A program made the translations under genes and the position numbers. DNA of 64,000 nt, from assembly GCA_914767715.1 (NCBI GenBank), contig OU612066.1, positions 15,443,001 to 15,507,000 on the forward strand, in the 5' to 3' direction. The DNA comes from Membranipora membranacea. Lineage: Eukaryota > Bryozoa > Gymnolaemata > Cheilostomatida > Membraniporidae. Shown one piece after another: positions 48,259 to 60,200 of the stretch. A model generated the notes under the pieces. That model was not told the DNA's origin and did not search any database. It was given only the letters and a program-made list of their open reading frames with translations. Within the stretch, counting starts at the first letter, position 1; every line of letters begins with the position of its first letter.

Positions 48259-51126
48259 ATTAACGCCGGTACCTTGCTCGACTAATCACTGTTCCTGTAA
48301 TCATGCAAGAATGAGTAGATAAGTATGGGAGAAGAAAGCGTACTTCAGACCAGTTGATCATGGAGAATGTCACTTCCTTGCTCCTCTGTATGTACGTAGA
48401 GGGCTCCTACTAGCTGGCTAGGCCTACTAGGAGACATGGGCTCTTGGGAACAACCACCTCTTCCCCAACGAAGAGCTATCACAATTTTTACATATCAAAG
48501 TACTACATTCACTGTGAGGTGTATATCTATCTCGATTTGCCCCAACAACAATGTTATTGTCTTTTCAAATGAGAGTCTGTGTCTTACAAACATCAAGCGT
48601 TGCAGTTGGGTGTAAGTCTAGGCGTGTCATATATACAAAGTCCCCTATGGTTTTATTGGTCTTCCGGTAGCCAAAAAACATTTGTGGTATTGAGAGAGAA
48701 GTGGTCCACATAGGCAAAGTCGCCAGAGTAAAATGAGAGCCAATGCTGGACTGTAGCTCCAACCCCTAGATACACCACATAGTAAACACCTTACTTGGTA
48801 GGGCATACATCTTGATGATTGCCACTTAACATCGGGGCTGGGAATTTGAACAAACTGAGTATCATGTAACGTTCTGTATGAACGGCGAATGGCAGAACAC
48901 CTAGCCATCCAGCGGGTACAATAGCAGTGAGTGCTGGTAGAGATTGGTTCATGTCATTGGCAATTCATACAATGTAGTATTTCTGGTGAGACTTGATAAG
49001 GTTAGTTAGTGAGGGTGTTCTGCTTTGTGTGAGGTCTGGAGCAACACAAAAAGTAGACTATGAGGTCATAGGAAGTCTAATGAACTCCCAGTTCATTGGG
49101 AAGTCACTGGGTCAAAAACCTTTCGCAGTGTTGAACATTGCCAAATGACCCATGTCTTAGACCCAGTAGTCTGTGGCTCAGAGAGACTGTTAAAGTGCCA
49201 GCTCAAACCCCAGTTCTGAAGAAGGTCTACTAATGTACTGTGTCCATAATAAGGTCAATGAACAATAAGCCAGCCAGTGATATTAGATTATGCAGTTGTT
49301 GGAGTGCAGAAGTGTAAGCAGTTGGAGCAAATGATTGGTGTTGAGAGTATCTGTGATGATAACAACAAATGCATTTATTGGAGCTAGATTTCATTTATAG
49401 TTATGGTCTTTAGCGTTGCTGCTGTAGGTAGGTAACAGGTTAGCCTGGGCAGGCATAGGCATCTGGAGTTACAAGCATAGCATGTCCAGTATCAACCACC
49501 CCCTTGAAACTCAAGTGTGCAACACCTTGAAGGGGGAAAGGGGGTGGTTGATACTGGACATGCTTGTAACTCCATATGCCTATGTGGGCAGGCTACCTAG
49601 GCTAGCTCTAGGTAGTTTTGAAGTTGTTGTGGTTTTTGGAAACTCATCTTACAGATTATTGCCAGCATTCCTGATCGCAACAATTTGGTTTTGATGGGTT
49701 ATTTTGATACAGCTCATCAATATGCAATATTTATATTTTGAGGAAACTGTGCAACAAAAAGAGTCAAATCTTATCACCTTACAATACAAAGAACAATAGA
49801 TGTGTATCTTCACATGAGTTTGGGGAGCTGCATATCTGCCCATACTTGATAGGTGTTACTATTTGATTACTAGGCTAAACTATTTTGGAAAAATAATCAG
49901 AAGTGAAGTCAGAATCATATTCTATTGCCTTCAAATAATAGCAATACAGAAACCTCTGTGACTGAAGCTCCCTGTCTTCTGAGCTTACCAAATTACTAAG
50001 CAGTCGGAGCAGGATATTTTCTCCTACATTGTTCAAGCCCTCCAGAGAGAGATTCACTCCTGTAATTGTGGTAAGAATGTATCCAACAGTTACAACAAGC
50101 ACTCCTTACTTACTAATTACTTACTAACTTTACTTGCCAATTTTGCTACGAATTGCAGGTGGGTGCCCTAACACACTGAGTTTGGGAAAGCTTGAGCATC
50201 CCTCCCACCTGTTATATTACTATGCTGTCTCTGGGCCCTCCAAGTTTGGCAAGCATGCAGTCATTAATGTTACAATCACAACAAGATGATATAACAAGTC
50301 AACTATAGGACATGTAGCCTGCCTATATATATCATGATGATGATGCAGCAGCACATGTTTTGCTTTTGCGCCTCTACACCAAACAGATGAAGTCAACACC
50401 ACCATATTACTCCTAGGTCAAAACTATAATCATGTTGCTCAAAGTCAAACTCATCCATCATCACATCTAATATTCATTCTTCCCTTTTTATAATACCTTA
50501 AACTCCCAATCATACAACCTATCATCCTTATCATCTGGTTTCTTCCTTTTTTGCCTCACCAAACCAGCTTCATATTTCTTCCATCAAATATTCACTCAAA
50601 TATTGCCTTCCTTTATCTTCGCTTAATGCGGCTCTACATGAGCCCTTGGGACTTAAACACCTTTGTCTTGTCTTGTCTTTGAGAAGGGGCTGGCCGAGGT
50701 AACTCGGATTAACCTGGGTTCTGGTCTCAGGGACCCATAGAACTCAAGCTTTACTTTTCGGATGTCCAGTATCAACCACCTGATACTAGACACTGGCAAA
50801 GTAAAGGCATAAGTCCCAGGGGCCCATGGCTGAAGGGTGATGGAAGCAAATGAATAAAGAGCGGAACAGTCGATCACCGACTAATGTCGTTCCTTCCACA
50901 GACTAGATCTTGATGCCTGACATCTCAGGAGGTCCGAACACTGTATTTAATTCTTTTTTTGCTAAATTTTCAGGTTGCTATTCTCTTTGCAGACATGTTA
51001 CTGATGACACTCAATACATAGCCCAAGCAGTTGATAAATGCAGTTAAAATCTATCTAAGAAACGCTGCTGTCATATCAGGATAACGGGTTGATAAGAGAG
51101 AACTGTGCACAAAAACAAGAGATACC
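48259..51126. other. Head-to-head region between PMP34 and BMAL
   Basis: This 2.9-kb divergent upstream region contains one foldback element (49.5 kb) and a short related fragment near 50.77 kb. No exon can be supported; the short open frames here match nothing I know. Promoters of both genes probably lie here. Confidence 0.6.
49439..49597. mobile_element. Foldback element with arms of about 65 bp
   Basis: The left arm includes GTCCAGTATCAACCACCCCCTT and the right arm AAGGGGGTGGTTGATACTGGAC. The pairing extends outwards through GGAGTTACAAGCAT/ATGCTTGTAACTCC to AGCCTGGGCAGGC/GTGGGCAGGCT with small gaps. The core GTCCAGTATCAACCACC recurs once more at 50764. Confidence 0.85.
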
Positions 51127-54100
51127 ATGTCTGATCAAGTGAGGTAAGTGACAAAATCAATTGATAGGTAATAAATTGATTTATGTCAATCCATTTTATC
51201 CCAAAATAAGAAAAGAAATATAGAGAATTCAAAGAAGGGATTTGCCCTGATCTCCTGTCAAGACAACTTATTTTCTTTTAATCGTAGCCTTGTATATTGT
51301 CCTCATAAGAGGTAAGTTTGAGCTGCCAATGTCACCTGTTACTTTCATTGCTGTAAAGACAATTGTCATTTCTGGGTTTCAAGCATTACATCATTTTCAT
51401 TGTAGTTGTATTGTTTCCTCAAAAAATGACAGATAAATTTTCTCATTTCAGTGATGTGGCTTCAACAAGCAATGCTGATGAAGGGGAAGATAGCGATTTT
51501 GAGCAGGGCACCTCTTCCAAATCAAAGTGAGATTTTGATTCCTAATTCTAGCTTCAGTGTCTCAGTTTGGGCTTCCTGGATCATTCAATTATAATCAATA
51601 AAGGATATTAGTAACTCTATATGCCCTCCAGTCAGTTTTAGTGTCAAGTGTAGTAGCCTACAATACTACTACTTTATCGTAAGAGACCTCAGTGTATCTT
51701 CCTCCAAACATGTCATGTGTGTTTGACTTCTAGTCTGATATGGCGGTGTGCATTTTTTGCTGATAATCTGAGGATGGGAAATATCTATGGATTGTTGTCT
51801 TGCTTCACAGACAAAAAACACATAAATTTGAATTATTATATCTGTTATGGCCTACGCAGCTAAGCAATTGGTACACAAATTCATGACCGTTCAAACAAGC
51901 TGGCAGAATGTGGCTTAAAGTTGTCACATTTAAATCCAACTTGAGCTAAGTGTTTTAATTGGTGATATTTGTGTCAACACCTGTCATCACCTGCCATATG
52001 TGAAGGTCTAAATGGGGATAATCAATCATACTCACCTTTTAAATGTCAGTTACCTGAATTTGCGCAACTGTCCGTCATGCTCTATTTATATGGTGAGCTA
52101 CAAATTTACAAATTTAGCCTGAAGGCTATGGTTCAGCCTACTTGCTTCCACTTATGAATTTCCATTAATTACAATAATGCTTCAAGCGAATAACTAACAG
52201 TACATGAACTACAACAAGGTCAATACAGATTATGAGGGTGCCAAGATCCTGCTGCCTGCATCATGATTTTAAAAATCATGATGGCTAAATAACAAGGTCA
52301 AGGCGAAATAGTGGTTGCCTCATAAATCATAGGCGTTGCTGCAATTGCTCTTGGTTTGTAGGGAGGTAGGAGCATACCTTAGGGTCCTACAACCACCCAG
52401 TAGTCAGTGAACTGCAGTGGGATACGAAACAAAGACATTCAAGTTCTGTTCAGATCAGGACCATAAATACAGGATGTCTACTTTGCACTTGCACGCAGTG
52501 TAAAGACCCCCTATGCCTCTTCGAACAAGAGTAGCTGGCAACGGTGGCGATGGTATAGTGTGATTACCCCACACAAGCCACCTGCTCTTAAGAGGGCACG
52601 CCAAATGGGGCAGTCAAATAAGACCTAGTGCATAGAAAGAAAAAAAGCTTGAGCTCTCAATAGGCAGCACACTTGACAACTGAGCCACCTCCCTCACCTC
52701 CCTCACCTTCAGCAACTCGTGATATTGATTCGGTATATTGGGAATGTTTTAGGTCAGTTCATAGTATGGTAGAGAAAAAGAGGAGAGATAAGATGGCACA
52801 GTATGTTACTGAGTTATCCACTATGATACCTATGTGTGGTGTGATGCAGAGAAAACTGGATAAGATTACAGTCCTGCGGATGGCAGTGCAACACGTCAAG
52901 GCAATCAAAGGTTTGTGTTTGCATTCCTCGGTTGAGGCGCCATGGAGGGGTAACTCAAACTAGCTTCCATTAGGTCCCAGTAATGTAGTGTATTTTCAAA
53001 TGACTTGCAATTAAATGTTATTTTGTTAAACTCATAGTAAAAAACATTTTTTGAATTGCTCAAAGCAGAATTTGTTCATATCTAGATCTTTTCGCGTTTG
53101 AATAGGTTTTGTCGGTGGGCCATTTGATGAGAGTTTGTCCCTTTGATTACATTCCGTTGTCGAATCATTTTGCTTTATTTTTTGATAGGTTCTAAAGTTT
53201 CATCTAGCAGTGACCAGCCAGTCTCAGGCCCTATAGCTAATGAAGGCACTATGAAAGCTGTGTTAGAGGTAAGTCTTTCTTTCGTAAAAAAATTATCATC
53301 CGACAAAGATGATGATGTGAAGTCATTGTTGCTTAGACTGTACAGCTTTGCTGTTTGAAATTTTGTGGGAGGAATTTGACGGCTATAGAACTCTTCTTTG
53401 TATTTCTTTCTAAAGTAGTAGCATTTTTTACAGGTATACCTTTGAGACCTCTTGATTACTTTTTTACCATGCACAGTCCTACAGCATAGTAGTGATCATA
53501 TGACAAAAAAATCACAATGCATTTTGTATATTTTTTGGATCATTCTTCAAATGTCGATTTCATCAATTGCTCATGACCCAATTAAAATACACCGGACACA
53601 GGCTGTAAAATGTAGGTGTTTTTTTACAGAATGCGGATTGTTTCCTCTTTGTAATCGCCTGTGACAGAGGCAAGTTTCTCTATGTCTCTGAGTCTGTCAG
53701 TAACTTTATAAACTGTCACCACAGCGAGCTGATTGGTCAGAGTATTTTTGATATTCTTCATACTAAGGATATACCTAAAGTAAAGGAGCAGCTAATAGCA
53801 TCTGACGTCACGGCGAGGGAAGTCTTCATTGATGCCAAAAGTAAGTTCAGCGCCATAATATGGAAATTCGAGGGTCTTTTTTCCCATTTCTCACTGCTGC
53901 ACTCATCTTTCACATAAAAACTCAAAGCTCTTGGTCCTATTATTACATACCACGAACCATTTTTCATGGCATCTTTTACTCTTTTATGAATTTGTCTCTC
54001 AATATTTACTATCCTCAGTGTCTTACTTTGATTTCATCCAGGTACTGAATGTAGTAGTATAAAAACCATCAAAAGGTTGGAGGTTTTTGCTTGTTTATAA

Positions 54101-56519
54101 CATACTTATAATATATATTATGAAAACCTAAAATAACGCATAACAATAAAAATTATATTTTTCACTAGCTATGGAACCAGTGAATCCGGGCGTGGTGCCT
54201 AAGGAAGAGCTGGGCATATCATCGCCTGGAGCTGCTCGAGCTTTCTTCTGCAGAATGAAAAATCGTCTGCAACCAGAAGTAATTCTAAAAACTGAGCCGG
54301 ATGTCATAAACGATCACAGCAAGAAAAGAAGACCTGGTCAGTCGATATTAAGTAGAAGAGAGTCAATCATATGTAAAATGTGCTCATCCTAAAGAGATAT
54401 TAGACAGGGTGATAATTTGGGCTAATTATATTGCCCAATCTCTAAATGATGTCTTGTATGACTTTGCTGACTCCGCTAGTTTGATTAAATCACAGAGTAA
54501 GGATATATCCTTATTACTCCGTGCTATATCCTTACTCTGTGATGAAATTTTATGTCAGTTATAGAGAAGTTGACCTATATATTCTGCTCTGTACTGTGCT
54601 ACAACAAAACTATAAATAGCCCTGTTTGACGAACATTTCCAACTGTTCAGCTTGTTATTTAACGTGATACATCACCTTTCTCTTTCTCAGGAACCATTGG
54701 ACCACCTGAAAAATTTGTAGGTAGTGGTCTGTCAAAGATTCCATATCATTATCATATCATTATTTTTTTAAATTGTATGTCTTTTCAATGAATGGTTATT
54801 ACATGAGATTGATTTTGTTTTGTAGTTCATGTATATGTGAACCTACACTGTACTGGCTTTCTGAAGACATGGGCGTCGTCTAAGCTGACTGCTGACACAG
54901 ATCCAGGCGACGTGTCGTGTAATCTCGCCTGTTTGGTGGCTATAGCTCGAAATTCACCGATACTAAATCAAAGTTTTCTCGACTCTCACGGGCATATAAA
55001 CATGAAACCTATACAGTTCTACGCTAGACTCAACTGTGAACACAAGATCTCATTCGTTGAACCAATGTAAGTATGCTTTCTCTTGTGCAACATGAAGCAC
55101 ATAGGCTTTAATCAATAATCTCTAACCGTATGACTCAACTGTTAAGCTCATAACAACATCTACAGATGACAAAACTCTGATTCGTATGTTACAAATTACA
55201 GCTACCACTTTTCGTTTACTCATTTGAAGTGAATTTAAAGGTGGCAAACATTCTTCAAAGTGATTACGGCTAAGATTTATTATTAGTGATTAGCTAAAAT
55301 TTATTTATAAAAAAAATTGGAAATGAGGGAAACTCTTAATAAGGAATATGTGAAGTTGTTTTTCAATGATTCTCGCAGCTCCTTCGAGACGTGATAAATA
55401 ACGTGATAAATAACGTGCATCTTAGCAGAAGTAATAAATTATCTGCTTTCCATCTCGATTATAAGTCAACCACAGACTATGACAAGCCTGAACAGGCACT
55501 GACGCTAATCGATAGAAGATATTTATACATGTATACTCATTAAGGGTCAATGACAGTGATTTCCAGGCTAGCTGATGAGTTCAAGCTGTTTTTCTGATGC
55601 TGTTAGGACGGTTCATCTTCTAGCCAAGGTCATCTTGCAGAGTACTAATTGATTTCTGGTTATTAATCTGCAATACACACTTCCAATTCTACTAATAACG
55701 TTCACAAATTGTTGCTGCTGATCGATGAAGCTTCCCACCACTACCGTAGTACCATTCAAATTAGCTCATATTTAACCTAGTTCTACTGCCAAGCTCCTAG
55801 TGTTGAGGTTGCATAAAATACCATAATATATCGGTCAGTTTTTGAATAACAAGGAGTTGTGCTGTCCTAATATCATCATGGGTGGTTCAAAAGTGCATCG
55901 TTATGTTGAGTTGTGATCAGAATTCGGCCATGATTCATGTGATAATGTATATGGCTACGTGTATTTCAGGGTCACATATGTAACAGGTTTTCTACCCCAA
56001 GAGATGATAGGCAATAAAGTATACGAAATGTTCAAGGATGAAGATATATCGCAAATGAAAGAACTTATCAAAATGGCTGCTAAAACACGAGAGAAAATCG
56101 TCTCATCGGTCATGTCGCTAAAAACAATCAACGCTCAGTTTATCTGTGTGCGAGTTGTCCTCTCTTCGTTTATTAACCCCTTCACCTCAGAGCTAGAACA
56201 TTATATACTAGACGTGACAGCAGTGCCTAGTTACACCCCTGCGAGCACACCCTCTAGGTACTCTGACTCCTTACCGAGTAGACCGGAGACAGCGGGCAGC
56301 AGTCGAGTGGAGGACTACCGCACTCATACATACACTCACACTCGGAGTACAAGGTCGCCTCAGTCAGACTCATTTATATCTGTAAGCGATGGCGAGGACG
56401 ATTTGAACAATGAGGCCAGTAAGGCTATTATTATGAGCTTACTGGAGGCTGACGGAGGTTTGGGTGGACAGCTTTCCGGACAAAACCTCTCCTGGCTTGT
56501 GTCCAATAATCAGCTGTGA
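51127..56519 (+). CDS. BMAL1: BMAL-type bHLH-PAS circadian transcription factor
   Basis: Class II bHLH-PAS factor; BMAL proteins pair with CLOCK-type partners on E-boxes in the nucleus. Exons: 51127-51143, 51452-51526, 52753-52910, 53189-53268, 53630-53840, 54169-54336, 54691-54720, 54826-55066, 55970-56519; 509 residues, phases consistent. The bHLH (about 32-84) has the H-E-R contact residues in [12 protein letters not shown] and [19 protein letters not shown] (about 103-212) has [24 protein letters not shown] and [14 protein letters not shown] (about 247-412) has [21 protein letters not shown] and [15 protein letters not shown]. After a Ser/Thr-rich linker, the end carries [16 protein letters not shown] and a tryptophan, the BMAL activation domain. 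Both the PAS sequences and this tail favour BMAL over ARNT. The N-terminus is short and acidic. Exon 7 is only 30 bp. Confidence 0.92.
54489..54542. repeat. Perfect 18-bp stem with an 18-bp loop
   Basis: ATCACAGAGTAAGGATAT is followed 18 bp later by its exact reverse complement. It lies in the BMAL intron just upstream of the 30-bp exon 7. Confidence 0.9.
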
Positions 56520-57293
56520 TTCGCTCTTTTTCTCAAGAGTGTGACACCTGACTGAGAGTGGCATAGCTTTGGAAGGGAAGGGGGCGTTTCTAACTTGAGG
56601 AGGGCGGTGATACAAGCTTACAGGTTACCTGTGAAGTATCAGTATGTAAATCTAGTCAAAGTTTTGTCTTGTGTCATTTTTGTTATGCCTGTAGAGCCAG
56701 TTAGGATTTATCCTTGCTGAGAACGCCATGGCTCTCATGTTGTTTACTAATTCAGTATTTTTGATATTCATATATATGATATTGCTAACAATTTCATTTC
56801 CATATCAGATCACATTATTTTGAATCCTCCTTACCATGTAAGGCTGTTAATGTACATTATATACTTTTAACAAGCTATTAGACAATGCCATCCTCTGATT
56901 ATTGTTTTATTTTTTAAAAGACCACTAAAAACACCTTAGCACTTCATATTCATTCCTCCTTTCAATATCTATGATTCTATTTAGAAACATTTATATTTGT
57001 TTTTCCTTGTAAAGTGCTTACTGTCTTTTCGAAAGAGATGTCTATTTCGTCAAATCTTATTCTATATCACAATTTCAATTATTGTATTATATTAAATCAG
57101 ATTATATTCAGACTTGTGCTTATCCGATATCTATCAGATGCTAGACGCTGCTACCTAAAAATTCCGGCTCATACAGGCCCAGGCCTACCTCCACGAGTCT
57201 CGTCAGGCTGTACAATTACGATAAAATGACTCAACAACAGAAAAAAAACACTCTACGGCAGCATCACCCTGTCATCATGTAAAAATACAAAAC
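56520..57293. other. BMAL 3' flank and upstream of the next gene
   Basis: This short interval lies between two genes on the same strand. ATTAAA at 57091-57096 is a possible poly(A) signal for BMAL; no AATAAA is present. No further gene. Confidence 0.5.
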
Positions 57294-60200
57294 ATGATGT
57301 CCGACGGTGAGGAAAGCGTTGCGATCCATCATGATATTTGTCACCCGAAGATCAGAAACTTAATGATGCCGTTGAGAAGGCGTAACAGCCTTCCAGCAAG
57401 AGCCAAGTCTCTGGCGAGAGATATATGTGAGTTCAGTTTATTGTCATCAGTCTGGATTCTTCCATTCATCATTCACCCCTTGTACTATTAGGAGATTATG
57501 TGTACGTGTTGTATGTGTCATATACATACATGCTATGTACGTGTTGTCCTTTATGCATCTTAGCTGTATTTCTTTAAATTAAATTCTTTTTAAAAAAAAA
57601 CAACATCGATTATCAAAATACAAACATCTTGGTATTTATTTGTCATTCTGGCAGATAGGCGTGTGAAATCAGGAACACTTCGCTCTCGGGGGAGCACGGA
57701 CAGTTTGTCTAATGAAAATTTGGACCCTGTGATTGTACACATGATATCTCTGGATTTCATTCCCTGTGTCTGCCTGGGGATTGAGTGTGTTTGTGGCAAA
57801 CTGGACAGATTTCTGACAATCATAGAAAGGTATAGAGAGAATCATTCTGGCATGGGCAACGATGATGACGATTCAAGCTGTTTCAGCAGAGCGGGTATCT
57901 GGCCCGATGATGAATCTGCTCACTCCTGTCAACATACGTGAGTATACCAGGTGGCATAGATTACCAACGAAAGATCATGGAAAGGTTCAATTATTTATGA
58001 AACTATTCTCTTGTGAGTAGTTAGTAATCAAATGACTTTTAATTGATTGATTGATTGTATTCTATCACTCACATAAAATAATATGTTGCGAGATAAGGAG
58101 CCAGCACATACAAGGAAAAGGAGCCAGCACATACAAGGAAAAATGAGTTAAACACTGATGGATGATTAAAAGAGAATATCATTTAAAATATGGATAGCAT
58201 GGCTCAAAAAACAGTCTTTACCAAGGGCACTTCCTGTTTAATAGCGAATGTTTTTCCTTTTGTAAAGCATGTTCTTATAAGATTGTCATGTGGCGATTTT
58301 GAACGGTTAAAATAAAGTAAATATCATCAAATATGGTATACAAATTTTGAGACAGGTTTACACTCTTCAACACATTTCTTGCCAGTATATCTTTTTGCAC
58401 TTTTTCCTCTAGGTTGTCTTCTCTCTGAAATTAAGGAGACAACTCCATTAACTTCATTTAAAACTTTATTTTCTGTGAACAGTTTAGTTGTGATGTGACA
58501 ATCGGAGTTATTTCAATTTGATCTCTGTGTGGTATGGTATTGAATCTGACACCACCTGAATACTAGTTTATCTATCATCTTGATGTGTGTTTGATAATGT
58601 AATGCCACTAACTCGCATTCCAGCATTCTGATCACCTAGACTACCAGTATATAGGCTGGCAAGACCGTCTTCAAGTTAAGGCAGCAGAGGGCAGTATCTA
58701 ACTTACTGGGCAATTTCTTTTCCAGCGAATTTAATCCATTTGAAGAAGATACTATTGATGTGTATGACCAGGTGAAGCAGAAGATTGTCGGTGAAATAGA
58801 AATCAATAAAACAAGCAGTGTTCAAGAAAGCTACTCGACTACATCAACTTCGGTGCTTAAAAACTGGGTTAGTATTTGTGCTACTAAAAACTTGAGACAA
58901 GTCCTTGAAAATTTACATGACTTATTGAAAGGTATTGAGGTATAGCGCTTCACCCTGTTTACAAATTTGACTGTTTATGGTGCTAGTTGATTCTGTAAAA
59001 CGGACTCAGTTAGTGGAAGTCCTAGTACAGTTAAATTCACCCCAGAATCTGGACATACTCAGCTTTCACTTTTGTATCTAATGCCATTTGAATTTAGAAC
59101 TCAATATCTTCAAATCATCTCTAATGTTATGCACATTTCCTTCCATCTCATTTTTGACCTCGCTGCTCTGTAAGATCAATAGTGATATTGAAAAGCTTTT
59201 GAATGGCTTATCACTGTCTACTGTGTTATGGAAATAGGTAAAACTAGGTAGCCACATTCAATAACTGATTATACCTGTGCATGCTTCATTATTAATGCTT
59301 TCCAGAAACAATAAATGTGTTATTATATACTATAGGCTTGATACAATAGATATAGAAATCTGACCTATTTCATTTTGCTCCTTACTTGATGATAATATAG
59401 ATTTGATAGATTTAGGGTATTTGATCTACGGGACTTATTTGGGCTCATTCAAACGGCCAATGACTGCTGTTGTATTGTTTCAAGTCATGTCAATATCACC
59501 ATGATTCCTACCCTTAGCAATACTGCGAATTTAAATGCTGTATCTAAATAAGGGTTCATATCGTCTAAGTGCTCAGACGGTTGCATTTTGATGAATTTTC
59601 TATAATGCAACCCCTAAACTCCCACTTACAGTCATTATTGTGCACTAGACTAGTATAGTATAGGGCTCATCTCACCATAGTATTTGTCAATTTTGTGAAG
59701 CTATCTCTTTCTACATCCCCCACAAAAACTCCTAACATTAATTTACAGGATGCTCGTCTGCCGACTGATTATGACCATGCAAGTGTTCACCCTGTTATCT
59801 GTGGCGATCAGGCTCAATCAAAGATTTATGATGCCAGCGATGAAATAACACCCTTCCCTCTGAATAGTGATGTAAGAAAAAACAACATGGGCACTGACTC
59901 CTCATCTAATGATTCATCCTCAGGTATTGGTGCTTTTTTGTTTTAAAAGTGATTTTGACCGAATCAGGTTGTTGGTTTCATTCTTGAGTTCTCAGTCCAC
60001 TTTAGAATACTGCTCCTATTTTGTAATATCAACTGATTTTCACTCATGACTTACTTGACTTATGTTGCAGAACTCCTAGTGGAATATTGCGCCAGAATCG
60101 CCTTCTCCTTTCCCTTCCATCTTTCCCGATCTCTCGCCATCTCGCCAGCCTCCGCCCACGACTTGATGTTGTGTACCTTCATCTGTTTGAGCTCCGTTCT

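Noticed and set aside
52673-52752. Proline-rich extension (PPPSPPSPS) directly upstream of the BMAL bHLH exon in the same frame
   Set aside because: The best acceptor (TTTTAG at 52752) restores phase from exon 2. The other acceptor, after CTTCAG, would put the frame out. It could be an alternative first exon only if cDNA shows it.
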